From Halobaculum sp. CBA1158 (GTDB lineage: Archaea > Halobacteriota > Halobacteria > Halobacteriales > Haloferacaceae), in contig NZ_CP090371.1 in NCBI RefSeq assembly GCF_021431925.1, positions 682,001 to 746,000 on the forward strand: a stretch of DNA of 64,000 nucleotides. The letters are read 5' to 3'. Made by a program: the position numbers and the translations under genes. Positions 24,911-33,807 of the stretch are shown piece after piece (within the stretch, counting starts at the first letter, position 1; each line of letters starts with the position of its first letter). The notes under the pieces were generated by a model, which saw nothing but the letters and a program-made list of their open reading frames with translations, was not told where the DNA came from and did no database searches.

Positions 24911-25927
24911 TTACGCGGCCTCGATCGACGCGACGAGTTCGCACTTGCGACACACGTCGCGTGCGGTCTTCGACCCGCAGTTCTCACACGGCGACAGGTC
25001 CGGACCGCCGTCGTCGACCGTATCCCCGTCGTCGGACGCGTCGCCGTCGTCGGTCGCGTCGTCGCCGCGGTACTCGTCGGCCAGCACGCCCGACACCTCC
25101 TCGTACCCGGCCATGATCGAGTGTCTCACGCCGGGGTGCCGCTCCTCAAGTTCGAGCAGCAGCTCCTGAATCTCCCCGCGGTACGCCTCGCTCGCGTGGG
25201 GGCACTCGGCCACGTGCGAGGGCAGATCCCGCAGGTGGCAGTACAGCGCGACCTCCTTCTCGGGCACCTCGCGCAGCGGCTTCGCCCGGGGGACGAAGTG
25301 ATCGCTCTCGCGTCGCTCGGGGAACGGCCCCAGCGAGGCGTCGAAGTGCTTGGCCATCTGCGCGGCGTCGCCCTCGAGGAAGTTCATCAGGGCGGTCTGG
25401 GCCTCGTCGTCGAGGTTGTGGCCCGTGAGGAGTTTGTCGGCACCCAGGTCCTCGGCGTACGTCTCCAACAGGTCGCGCCGGAACACGCCGCAGTAGGCAC
25501 AGGCGGCCATGTTCTCGGGGTCGTCCTCGACCACGTCGTCCATGCGGACGCCGAGCTCCTCCTCGTAGCTCACCACCTCGTGGCGCATGTCGAGGTCGGC
25601 GGTCAGCGCCTCGCAGGCGTCGAGCGACTCGTCGCGGTAGCCCTCGATCCCCTCGTGGATCGAGAGCGCGACCATCTCGACTCGGGGGTCCTCGGCGAAC
25701 GTCTCGTCGAGGATCGTCGCGAGCACGACGCTGTCTTTCCCGCCAGAGAGGCCGATCACCCAGCGATCGGGATCGTCGGGCGTCGCGTCGTCGGGGAGGA
25801 GGTCGTCCTCGCGCACGCGCCGGCGGACGCGTCGCTCGACCGACTCCAGGAAGTGCGACTCACAGAGATGTGCCCCGGAGTAGGCGGCGTGCATCACAGC
25901 GTCCGCGCCGCACCTGTCGCAGTCCAT
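24911..25927 (-). CDS. ncsA: tRNA 2-thiolation protein NcsA (TtuA/CTU1 family)
   Basis: This 338-aa enzyme thiolates the wobble uridine of tRNAs (s2U34). It has an N-terminal zinc ribbon (CDRC at residues 3-6, then LCESH), PP-loop SGGKDS at 61-66, the CAYC cysteines that hold the Fe-S cluster or act in catalysis at about 141-144, and a C-terminal zinc ribbon (CENC, CRKC). An Asp/Gly-rich linker precedes the last ribbon. In Haloferax, NcsA works with the sulfur carrier SAMP2, activated by UbaA, whose gene is also in this window (43.7 kb). The start is ATG at 25927. Confidence 0.93.
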   Translation of the reverse strand: MDCDRCGADAVMHAAYSGAHLCESHFLESVERRVRRRVREDDLLPDDATPDDPDRWVIGLSGGKDSVVLATILDETFAEDPRVEMVALSIHEGIEGYRDESLDACEALTADLDMRHEVVSYEEELGVRMDDVVEDDPENMAACAYCGVFRRDLLETYAEDLGADKLLTGHNLDDEAQTALMNFLEGDAAQMAKHFDASLGPFPERRESDHFVPRAKPLREVPEKEVALYCHLRDLPSHVAECPHASEAYRGEIQELLLELEERHPGVRHSIMAGYEEVSGVLADEYRGDDATDDGDASDDGDTVDDGGPDLSPCENCGSKTARDVCRKCELVASIEAA

Positions 25928-26010
25928 CACCGCCGGCTTGCGCCCGCCGGGGGATACCCGTTTCGCACGTCGACGGACAGACTCAACCCCGCGACCGACG
26001 ACGACGCCGT

Positions 26011-26478
26011 ATGACACCGACGCTGCTTGACCGACTCCGGGCGCGGCTGTTCCGTCTCGCCTTCTCGTACTACCCGTCGTTCTGGTCCACCGGGGCGACG
26101 CTCGCCTCGTTGGCCCCGGACTTCTCCGCGGCCGAGGTGGAGCTCCCGCTGACGTGGCGCACGCGAAACGGCATGGGGACGCTGTTCGGCGGGAGCATGT
26201 ACGGCGCGGTCGATCCGGTGTACGTCGTGCTGTTGCAGCGCCGGCTCGGCGACGGGTTCACCGTCTGGGACAGGGCCGCCGAGATACGCTTCCGGAAGCC
26301 CGGGCGCTCGACGCTGTACGCGACGTTCGAGGTGCCGGACGCCGAGATCCGGGAGATACGCGAGTCGCTCGACCCCGGCGAGTCGTGCGACCGCGTGTAC
26401 GACGTCGATCTCGTCGACAGCGAGGGGACCGTCCACGCGGAGGTGGAGAAGACGGTGTACGTCCGCCGCGACGAGTGA
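26011..26478 (+). CDS. DUF4442 hotdog-fold protein
   Basis: This 155-aa thioesterase-like hotdog protein has FSYYPSFWSTGATLASLAPDF near the N terminus, then RNGMGTLFGGSMYGAVDPVYVVLL, which is the hotdog helix, and a last strand TVHAEVEKTVYVRR. DUF4442 proteins resemble acyl-CoA thioesterases but have no proven substrate. It is divergent from ncsA with 83 nt between the starts. ATG at 26011 is preferred over the upstream open frame. Confidence 0.85.
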   Translation: MTPTLLDRLRARLFRLAFSYYPSFWSTGATLASLAPDFSAAEVELPLTWRTRNGMGTLFGGSMYGAVDPVYVVLLQRRLGDGFTVWDRAAEIRFRKPGRSTLYATFEVPDAEIREIRESLDPGESCDRVYDVDLVDSEGTVHAEVEKTVYVRRDE

Positions 26479-26546
26479 CGCCGACGCGACGAGCGACGAC
26501 GGTGCGACGCGTAAGACGCTTCACCCGGGAGAGCCGATCAGACGCC

Positions 26547-27194
26547 ATGGAGCGCGAGGCGGCCCTCGACCGGGTGGAGGCGATCATCGACGCCGTCGAC
26601 GAGGGACCGACACCGGTGCCGGTTCGCGAGGTGTGGGTGTACGGCGACGTGGCGTTGGGCCTCGACCCGATCGACCGGCTCGACGTGTACGTGACGAAGG
26701 ACCTCCTCATGCGGGGCGACGACGCCGACGCCGCCGAGTCGTTCGAGCGCTCGCACGGCGTGAAGGGCGTCGGCCGGTCGGTTTCGGCGGAGTGGGCTCG
26801 CGAGCACCCCGAGCACCTCCGCGCGAACGACGCCGGTCACGCGGCTCCGGAGAAGTGTCTGGCCGCGCAGTTGCTCCCGGAGGACGAGCCGGTTCACCTG
26901 GAGGTGTGTAACGCGCCGTTCGACCAGAACGTCAGACAGCGACTCACGGCGGGCCTCGACCGCGAGGCGTACGAGCAGGTGCTCGACCCCCGTGGAGTCC
27001 AACTGTACGCGGAGGGGCGGCGGGCGACGGAGACGATGGCGAAGCTCCGCGGCGGGGAGCTCCCGTTCCCGACGCTGTCGGGAGCGCTGGAGATGCTCGG
27101 GGTCGAGGATGCGGAGGCGACGGCGATCGCCGACGCGATGGCGACCGCCCGCGACCGACAGGAGGGCGCGACCGTCCGCGGGGACGTCGTCTGA
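26547..27194 (+). CDS. Conserved haloarchaeal protein (DUF7095-like)
   Basis: This 215-aa soluble protein begins MEREAALDRVEAIIDAV. It has VREVWVYGDVALGLDPIDRLDV, which recalls a nucleotidyltransferase-like or MNT-type strand-turn but lacks an obvious catalytic Asp pair. The middle reads APEKCLAAQLLPEDEPVHLEVCNAPFDQNVRQRL. I recall it as the family DUF7095. No operon partner is evident, though it follows the hotdog gene by 68 nt. Function is unknown. Confidence 0.72.
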   Translation: MEREAALDRVEAIIDAVDEGPTPVPVREVWVYGDVALGLDPIDRLDVYVTKDLLMRGDDADAAESFERSHGVKGVGRSVSAEWAREHPEHLRANDAGHAAPEKCLAAQLLPEDEPVHLEVCNAPFDQNVRQRLTAGLDREAYEQVLDPRGVQLYAEGRRATETMAKLRGGELPFPTLSGALEMLGVEDAEATAIADAMATARDRQEGATVRGDVV

Positions 27195-27242
27195 CGACGG
27201 GGAGCGCCGGAACGCGACGGTGACTCACACCCGTCCGACGAC

Positions 27243-28115
27243 TCACACTCGTCCGACGGTCACGTCGAACGGCACCCACTCCGCGCGTTCGTACTCGCGG
27301 TCGGCCGCCTGCCCCGCGGCGGTTCGACCCATCTCGCGCCACTTCCTGCGGAGCGCGTCGTAGCCCTCGTCGCCGTCGGCGAGCGCCCGACGGAGTTCGG
27401 CCTCGTGGTCGGCGATCCCGTCGCCGCTCGCCTTGCGCGCGATGCCGCGGAGGTCCGCCTCCGAGTACGGCGGCTCGACGCGCTTCTCGTGGCGGTAGCG
27501 CCGCGAGTCGATGCCGGACAGGCCGGCGTCGTCGAACAGCTCGCGCACGCGGTCGCCCATCGCCACGTCGGTGTCGACGCCGGCGATGTACGCCTCGCGG
27601 ACGCGGGCTTCCAGCGCCGCCTCGCTGTCGACGCTCGATTCGACGGCGACGTCGGCGTTGTCGGGCTCGACGGCGGCGACCAGCTCCCCGGAGACGCGGG
27701 CGAACTCCCGGACAGCGGCGGCGGGGTCCGGGAGGTTGATCAACAGCGCCTGACAGACGACGAGGTCGAACGCGTCGTCGGGGAACGGCAGCCGGGTGGC
27801 GTCGCCGGCGCAGTAGGCGATGTCGGGGACGGCGTCGCGGTCGCCGTCAGCGTCGCGGTCGCGGTCGCTGTCGGCGTCGCCGTCGCGGTCGGTATCGCCG
27901 TCGCGGGCGGCCGACAGCAGGTCCGTGTCCGCGTCGACGCCGACGACGGTCGCGTCTGGGGTCTCCTCGTCGAGGACGCGGGTGAGTTCGCCGGTCCCGC
28001 AGCCGACGTCGAGGACGCGCGATCGGTTCGCGAGGTCGAGCGGGTCGAGCGCCTCCCGCGACTCCCACATCCCGCGGCGCGTTCGGTCGAGGTAGTCGGC
28101 GGTGAAGCGGCGCAT
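27243..28115 (-). CDS. Class I SAM-dependent methyltransferase
   Basis: This 290-aa methyltransferase has motif I VLDVGCGTGELTRVL at about residues 34-48, motif II acidic residue in VVGVDAD, and motif IV DAFDLVVCQALLINLPDP. Between motif II and the adenine-binding AGDATRLPFP lies an insert of repeated Asp/Gly/Arg (DGD, DRD, about residues 72-95), coded by GTCGCG/GCGACG-rich microsatellite-like DNA. The insert is at a loop and should not destroy the fold. Substrate is unknown; it could methylate a small molecule or lipid quinone precursor. Confidence 0.87.
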   Translation of the reverse strand: MRRFTADYLDRTRRGMWESREALDPLDLANRSRVLDVGCGTGELTRVLDEETPDATVVGVDADTDLLSAARDGDTDRDGDADSDRDRDADGDRDAVPDIAYCAGDATRLPFPDDAFDLVVCQALLINLPDPAAAVREFARVSGELVAAVEPDNADVAVESSVDSEAALEARVREAYIAGVDTDVAMGDRVRELFDDAGLSGIDSRRYRHEKRVEPPYSEADLRGIARKASGDGIADHEAELRRALADGDEGYDALRRKWREMGRTAAGQAADREYERAEWVPFDVTVGRV

Positions 28116-28646
28116 CGAGCGGTTGTCGTTGGACTAGTGGGGCGGTCCGGGTGAAAAGTGGGGGGATCGGGAGTGGTCTGTTCCGACTGTACTACTGCGG
28201 GTCAGCGGCTCTCGAAAGCCCCCGGGCGTCTCGTGGACTGCGACTCGCTGCGCTCCTCGGCTCGCTCCCTTCAGTCGCTCGCCTGTGGTGCTTGCTTCGT
28301 CTCGTCTCACGAGACGCCCGTCCCCTTTCATTCCCACCCCACCGCACCGCAACCACGTCCTCCCCAGCCGATTCGCTCGGTCGCTCACGCTCACGGGTCG
28401 CTTCGCTCCTCGTTCGCATCGAGACCTCGCTCCGCTCGGCCTCGCGCTCCCTCGCTCATCCCTCGCGCGCGACGACCGCACACGAGGTGCGGTCGGACGC
28501 GCGCCGACGGCAGCTTCGGATACGGCGTGCGGACAGCATCGACGCTCGGCCCGTCCGACCGCGACGCTCTAACGAGAACGAAGCCGAAGCCGAAATCGAA
28601 ACCGAAAACGGCGGTTACAGGCGATTCTATCCCAGGATGTCCGTCC
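28116..28646. other. Gene-poor 531-bp region between methyltransferase and M32 peptidase
   Basis: No convincing gene. It contains long stretches built from CGCTCGCTCC/CTCGCTC-type repeats, with Arg/Ser/Pro-rich frames on all strands and an inverted repeat (see 28223-28320). Towards the right, a short run of GAAGCCGAAGCCGAAATCGA repeats reads as Glu/Ala. It looks like a non-coding spacer or decayed element. Confidence 0.6.
28223..28320. repeat. 13-bp inverted repeat flanking a 72-nt centre
   Basis: CGGGCGTCTCGTG at 28223-28235 pairs exactly with CACGAGACGCCCG at 28308-28320. The arms could form a long stem in RNA or mark the ends of a small element. No gene is inside. Confidence 0.65.
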
Positions 28647-30176
28647 TCACACGGACTCTTCGAGGTCGTAGAGGTCGCCGTACTTCGTCGTCACGTAGTC
28701 GACGAAGTAGTCGGCGGTGAAGTCCTCGCCGGTCGCCTCGCGGACGAGTTCGTTCGTCTCGTAGCGGGAGCCGTGTTCGTGGACGTTCTCGCGGAGCCAC
28801 GCCTGGAGCGCCTCGAAGTCGCCCTCGCGGACCTTCCCGTAGATGTCCCCGATGTCGTCCTCGGCGGCGTTGAACAGCTGGCTCGCCATCACCGATCCGA
28901 GGGAGTACGTCGGGAAGTAGCCGAAGTTGCCGTGGCTCCAGTGGATGTCCTGAAGACAGCCCGTGGAGTCCGTGTCGGGCCGGATCCCGAGGTACTCCTC
29001 GTACTTGTCGTTCCAGACCTCGGGCACGTCCTCGACGTCGAGGTCGCCCGAGATCAGCTCCCGTTCGATCTCGAAGCGGATGACGATGTGGAGGTGGTAG
29101 GTCAGTTCGTCCGCCTCGACCCGGATGAGGTTGTCCTCGTACACCTGGTTCGCGGACTCGTACGCCTCGCGCGCGGTGGCGTTGGTGTCGAAGCGGTCCT
29201 CGAACTTCGGGAGCACCAGCTCCCAGAACGCCGGCGAGCGCCCGACGTGGTTCTCCCACAGCCGCGACTGGCTCTCGTGGACCGACAGGTCGCGCGACTC
29301 GCCCAGCGGCGTGCCGAACCGCTCCTCGGGCAGCCCGAGGTTGTAGAAGGCGTGACCGAACTCGTGGACGGTGGCCATCAGCCCGCCCAGGGGATCCGTC
29401 TCGTCGTAGCGCGTGGTGACCCGGCAGTCGTACACGTTGCCGGAAGTGAACGGGTGCGTCGAGGGGTCGAGACGGCCGCGGTCCCAGTCGTACCCCAGCG
29501 TCGTGAGCACGTCGCGCGAGAGGCCCTCCTGTGCGTCCTCGGGGAACTCACCGGCGAAGGCGTCGGTGGTCACGTCGGCGTTCGACTCCCGGATCTCGTC
29601 GATCATCGGGACGAGCGTCTCCTTCAGGGTGTCCAGGATCTCCTCGGCCCGCTCCAGCGACAGGCACGGCTCGTAGTCCTCGAACAGCACCTCGTAGGCG
29701 TCGCGGTCGGGGTCGATGTGCTCGGCGTACTCGCGCTTCAGCTCGACAAGCTCTTCGAGGTACGGCGCGAACTGCTCGAAGTCGTCCTCCTCGCGGGCGG
29801 ACTCCCACGCGCCCAGCGCCTCGGTCGAGGTCTCCGATATCTCCTCGACCAGCTCGACGGGGACCGAGTCGGCGCGCTCGAACTCGCGGCGCATCTCCCG
29901 CAGCTGCGCGGACTGCTCCTCGTCGAGGTCCATCGCCTCGACCTCCTCCAGCAGCTCCGCGGTGCGGTCGTCGGTGAGCAGCTCGTGGCTCAGCGAGGAG
30001 AGCACGGACAGCTGCTTCGAGCGGGCGGGCGTACCGCCCTCGGGCATCATGACCTGCTGGTCCCACCCGAGGACGCCGGCGGCACCCTGAACGCCGTTGA
30101 TCCGCTCGAATCGTTCCACCAGTTCCGCGTATGCGTCGGCCGTCTCGGCATCGCTCGCGCTTGCGTCAGTAGCCAT
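28647..30176 (-). CDS. M32 family metallocarboxypeptidase (Taq type)
   Basis: This 509-aa, mostly helical zinc carboxypeptidase has the active site HEFGHAFYN at about residue 270. Other family motifs are GLPEERFGTPLGES, ESQSRLWENHVGRSP, and a C-terminal IHWSHGNFGYFPTYSLG that lines the cleft. It removes C-terminal residues from peptides in the cytoplasm and has the normal length for the family. ATG at 30176 gives the usual MATDASA start; an upstream open frame overlaps the neighbouring intergenic region. It lies 58 nt downstream of the M20 peptidase gene on the same strand. Confidence 0.93.
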   Translation of the reverse strand: MATDASASDAETADAYAELVERFERINGVQGAAGVLGWDQQVMMPEGGTPARSKQLSVLSSLSHELLTDDRTAELLEEVEAMDLDEEQSAQLREMRREFERADSVPVELVEEISETSTEALGAWESAREEDDFEQFAPYLEELVELKREYAEHIDPDRDAYEVLFEDYEPCLSLERAEEILDTLKETLVPMIDEIRESNADVTTDAFAGEFPEDAQEGLSRDVLTTLGYDWDRGRLDPSTHPFTSGNVYDCRVTTRYDETDPLGGLMATVHEFGHAFYNLGLPEERFGTPLGESRDLSVHESQSRLWENHVGRSPAFWELVLPKFEDRFDTNATAREAYESANQVYEDNLIRVEADELTYHLHIVIRFEIERELISGDLDVEDVPEVWNDKYEEYLGIRPDTDSTGCLQDIHWSHGNFGYFPTYSLGSVMASQLFNAAEDDIGDIYGKVREGDFEALQAWLRENVHEHGSRYETNELVREATGEDFTADYFVDYVTTKYGDLYDLEESV

Positions 30177-30234
30177 CGCGCAAACCTTGCCGGCCGGCGC
30201 TCTTGAAACGTCCGTTACGCAGAGCCGCTTCGGC

Positions 30235-31407
30235 TCACGCGAACGCGCCCGCGCGCTCGACCACTTCGCGGTAGATCCGGTAACAGCGGTCGAGCACGTC
30301 GAGCCCGACGCTCTCGGTCGCCGTGTGGGCCTCGCCCGACTCGGCGGCCCCACAGATCACGCAGGCCGTGCCCGTCTCGGCGAGCCACCCGGCGTCGGTC
30401 GCGTGCGGCTTCACGACGTGTTCTGGCGTCACCGACCCCGACTGCACGTCGCGTGCGGCCGCGAGCACCGCGTCGGCGAACTCGTCGTCCGAGCAGGCCA
30501 TCGGGGGGAGGTCCTGGTCGACGCGCCACGTGACGCCGTCGATCGACTCGGCTCGCTCCAGCGGCGCGCGCTCGTCGGGGACGGTCCGCTCGTCGACCGT
30601 CACCTCGCAGGCGTCGGGCACGACGTTCCAGGCCGTGCCGCCGTCGATCCCGGTGACCGCGACGCTCCCGCGGACCGACTCGCCCATGACGGTCGTCTCG
30701 GGGAACGCGAGATCGCGGACCACGCTAACGGCGTCGCAGGCGCGGTAAACAGCGTTAACGCCCTCCTCGGGGATGCTCGCGTGTGTGCTCTCGCCGGCGG
30801 CGACGAGCGTGCTCGCGCGCCGGCCCTTGTGCGCGACGACCACGTCGGTGACGCCCGGCCCCGAGTAGTTCGTCGACCCCTCACCGACGACCGCGTACTC
30901 GGGAGCGAAGCCGTCCTCGATGGCCGCTCGCGCGCCGACGCCGCCGGCCTCCTCCCCGACGAAGGAGACGAAACACAGCTCACAGCCGTTCGGCTCCGCG
31001 TCGCGGAACGCGCACATCGCGGCCGCGACCGCGCCCTTCATGTCGGCGCTTCCGCGCCCGTACAGCCTGCCGTCGCGCTCCTCGACGACGTACGACTCCT
31101 CCGGGTCGCTTCCGTCGCCGTCGGCGGTCGTCTCCACCTGCGAGTCGTCCGGCGGCACCACGTCGTGGTGGCCGACGAGCGCGACCGTCGGCTCCGCGGG
31201 GTCGCCCGTGCGGGCGAACACGTTCCCGTGATCGTCGCGCTCTACGTCGCCGTCGGTCTCCGCCCGAAGCCACGACTCGATGGCGTCGCCGGCGGCGGTC
31301 GCGTCCTCGTGGCTCGGAATCGACACCAGATCCCGCGTCAGCGGGCGCAGTCCCGCGGGCGTATCGTCGGTCGCGTTCACATCGACCTCGGGGACCGGCG
31401 CGGGCAT
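30235..31407 (-). CDS. M20 family metallopeptidase (ArgE/DapE-like)
   Basis: This 390-aa two-zinc deacylase has GHHDVVPP with the first His/Asp, GRGSADMKGAVAA with the second Asp, SFVGEEAGG with the catalytic Glu pair, and a dimerisation domain in the middle. A late PHATDAGWLAE supplies the last His. This fits succinyl-diaminopimelate or acetylornithine deacetylase, or a dipeptidase; the substrate is open. Start ATG at 31407. The region between the metal site segments has an Asp/Gly-rich insert (TADGDGSDPEES). Confidence 0.9.
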   Translation of the reverse strand: MPAPVPEVDVNATDDTPAGLRPLTRDLVSIPSHEDATAAGDAIESWLRAETDGDVERDDHGNVFARTGDPAEPTVALVGHHDVVPPDDSQVETTADGDGSDPEESYVVEERDGRLYGRGSADMKGAVAAAMCAFRDAEPNGCELCFVSFVGEEAGGVGARAAIEDGFAPEYAVVGEGSTNYSGPGVTDVVVAHKGRRASTLVAAGESTHASIPEEGVNAVYRACDAVSVVRDLAFPETTVMGESVRGSVAVTGIDGGTAWNVVPDACEVTVDERTVPDERAPLERAESIDGVTWRVDQDLPPMACSDDEFADAVLAAARDVQSGSVTPEHVVKPHATDAGWLAETGTACVICGAAESGEAHTATESVGLDVLDRCYRIYREVVERAGAFA

Positions 31408-31514
31408 AACTCCGGCGTCGGCGGGCCAAAGCCCGCGGACACCTCCGAGCCCGACCGGACGCCGACGCCGTCCCATGCAAGCAGTCTTAAACGGCTCCCG
31501 ACCCCAGCAGGCGT

Positions 31515-33392
31515 ATGAACGTCGTGCCGGACACGAGCGCGGTCATCGACGGCCGCGTGTCGGAGCGCGTCGACGCCGGCGACTACGAGGGAGCGACTGT
31601 GTACGTCCCCGAGGCGGTCGTCGGCGAACTGGAAGCGCAGGCCAACGCCGGCCGCGACACCGGCTGGGACGGGATCGCGGAACTCCAGCGTATCGCCGAG
31701 CTCGCCGACGAGGGAGCGATCGACGCCGAGTTCGTCGGTCGCCGCCCGACCGCGGCCGAGCAGGAGGGCTCCGGGGAGGGCGACATCGACGCCCTGATCC
31801 GCGACCTCGCGGTCGACCACGACGCCGTGTTACTCACCTCGGACTTCGTCCAGGCGGAGGCCGGGAAGGCGACCGGACTCGACGTGGAGTACGTCGAGGC
31901 GGTCCCCCGCGGCGTGACCGACGACGACGGCCTCGACATCGAGCGGTTCTTCACCGAGGACACGATGTCGGTCCACCTCAAGACCGGCACGCACCCGAAG
32001 GCGAAGCGCGGCGACATCGCCGACCTCCACTACGTCCGAATCGACGACGCCGACGGCCCGTCCGACGAGACGCAGATGGCGGAGTGGGCCGACGAGATCG
32101 AGGCGACGGCTCGGGCGTCGAACCAGGGGTTCATCGAGCTGTCCGAGCCGGGGATGACGATCGTACAGTATCGCAACTACCGGATCGCCGTCGCGCGGCC
32201 GCCCTTCTCGGACGCCATCGAGATCACCGCCGTTCGGCCGATCGCGAAGACGACGCTCGACGACTACGAGTTCGCCGACGAACTGCGCGACCGCTTCACC
32301 GAACGCCAGCGCGGTGTTCTCATCTCGGGCGCGCCCGGCGCGGGGAAGTCGACGTTCGCGCAGGCGGTCGCGGAGTTCCTCAACGACGAGGAGTACGCGG
32401 TGAAGACGATGGAGAAGCCGCGCGACCTGCAGGTCTCCGAGGAGATCACCCAGTACACGGCCCTCGGCGGCGACATGGCCAAGACCGCCGACTCGCTGTT
32501 GCTCGTGCGGCCGGACTACACCATCTACGACGAGGTGCGAAAGACGCACGACTTCGAGGTGTTCGCGGACATGCGTCTCGCCGGCGTCGGGATGGTCGGC
32601 GTCACCCACGCGACCCGCGCTATCGACGCGCTCCAGCGCCTCGTCGGGCGCGTCGAACTCGGGATGATCCCGCAGGTGGTCGACACCGTGGTCTTCATCG
32701 AGGCCGGCGAGGTCGACACGGTCTACGACGTGACGACGCAGGTGAAGGTGCCCGAGGGGCTGACGGCCGAGGACCTCTCGCGACCCGTCATCCAGGTGGT
32801 CGACTTCGAGACCGGCACGCCCGAGTACGAGATCTACACCTTCAACAACCAGGTCGTCACGGTGCCGCTGGACGGCACCGACGGCGGCGACGAGACGGGC
32901 GTCGGCCGGATCGCCAAACAGGAGATCGAACGCGAGATCCGCTCGGTCGCCCGCGGTCACGTCGACGTGGAACTCCAGGGACAAAACGAGGCGGTCGTCT
33001 ACGTCGAGGAGGACGACATCAGCTACGTGATCGGCAAGGGCGGCGGCCGGATCACTGACATCGAGAACCGCCTGGGAATCAACATCGACGTGCGCACCCA
33101 CGCCGACCGCTCCGGCGGCGGCGCTGGCGGCGCGCCGCCGGCCGACGGAGCGGGCTCGACGCCGAAGCCGCAAGGCGAGGTCGTCCAGCCCGAGATCACC
33201 AGCCGTCACGTGGAGATCCGGATGGACGAGCACGTCGGCGAGACCGTCGAGGTGCGCGCGGACGACGAGTACCTCTTCACAGCGACCGTCGGCCGCGGCG
33301 GCGACATCCAGGTATCGCGCGGCAGCGCCATCGCCGAGGAGCTCGAGGACGCTATCGATCGAAAGCGGACGATCACCGTCGTTCCCGCCTGA
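31515..33392 (+). CDS. PIN-domain ATPase with KH domain (PINA type)
   Basis: This 625-aa protein has an N-terminal PIN nuclease-like domain (VPDTSAVIDGRV, then acidic residues in GDIDALIRDLAVD). The central ATPase resembles secretion/PilT ATPases, with Walker A GAPGAGKST at 272-280 and RPDYTIYDEVRKTHDFEVFADMRLAG. The C-terminal KH-like domain has SYVIGKGGGRITDIENRLG. The archaeal PINA proteins of this layout (Sulfolobus) form hexamers and move Holliday junctions with Hjc/Hjm; the haloarchaeal role is inferred. The PIN acidic cluster appears intact. The start is ATG at 31515. Confidence 0.9.
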   Translation: MNVVPDTSAVIDGRVSERVDAGDYEGATVYVPEAVVGELEAQANAGRDTGWDGIAELQRIAELADEGAIDAEFVGRRPTAAEQEGSGEGDIDALIRDLAVDHDAVLLTSDFVQAEAGKATGLDVEYVEAVPRGVTDDDGLDIERFFTEDTMSVHLKTGTHPKAKRGDIADLHYVRIDDADGPSDETQMAEWADEIEATARASNQGFIELSEPGMTIVQYRNYRIAVARPPFSDAIEITAVRPIAKTTLDDYEFADELRDRFTERQRGVLISGAPGAGKSTFAQAVAEFLNDEEYAVKTMEKPRDLQVSEEITQYTALGGDMAKTADSLLLVRPDYTIYDEVRKTHDFEVFADMRLAGVGMVGVTHATRAIDALQRLVGRVELGMIPQVVDTVVFIEAGEVDTVYDVTTQVKVPEGLTAEDLSRPVIQVVDFETGTPEYEIYTFNNQVVTVPLDGTDGGDETGVGRIAKQEIEREIRSVARGHVDVELQGQNEAVVYVEEDDISYVIGKGGGRITDIENRLGINIDVRTHADRSGGGAGGAPPADGAGSTPKPQGEVVQPEITSRHVEIRMDEHVGETVEVRADDEYLFTATVGRGGDIQVSRGSAIAEELEDAIDRKRTITVVPA

Positions 33393-33807
33393 GGCGGTCG
33401 CTCAACCGCTCGTCTGAGCACGGAGTAGACGGGGGCTGACACCGGGACTCGTCGTTCGCGCGCGGCGTCGAGTCCCGGTGTTTCGCCGGACGACGCGCGC
33501 TCGTCGTCACCGCACGCGGGGGCATGGTCCCGGTATCGGGGATAAACGTTCGTCTCGCCGGGTCGCATGCGGTAGATCCTGTACCGCGACGGCGACACCG
33601 TCCGCGACCGTGTCCGCGACGGCGGCTGTACTGCCGCATCGAGCACCGCCGGAGCTACCGCTCGACGGTGGAAAACTGCGGGTCGCGTTCCCGTCTCGAT
33701 TTGTCGCGGTGGCCGGAGAACCGAACGACACGGCGTCGATGGGTGCTCCGTGTCGGTCACTCGGTGTCGGTGGCCACCCGGCGTCGGCGTTCAGTCGGCG
33801 TCGGCGT
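33393..33807. other. Gene-free 415-bp gap between convergent genes
   Basis: Besides the 13-bp hairpin it holds a short GCGACGGCGACACCGTCCGC-type patch and a tandem pair CGGCGTCGGCGTTCA near 33780-33810. No plausible gene was found on either strand. Confidence 0.6.
33439..33481 (+). terminator. Strong hairpin downstream of the PIN-ATPase gene
   Basis: ACACCGGGACTCG at 33439-33451 pairs exactly with CGAGTCCCGGTGT at 33469-33481, a 13-bp stem with a 17-nt loop, 46 nt after the stop. It lies between convergent genes and could end transcription or protect the 3' end. No long U-tract follows. Confidence 0.5.

Noticed and set aside
28158-30206. Very long plus-strand frame over the M32 peptidase
   Set aside because: It lies opposite the peptidase gene, which has a full set of family motifs; Val/Leu/Arg-rich shadow frame from GC bias.
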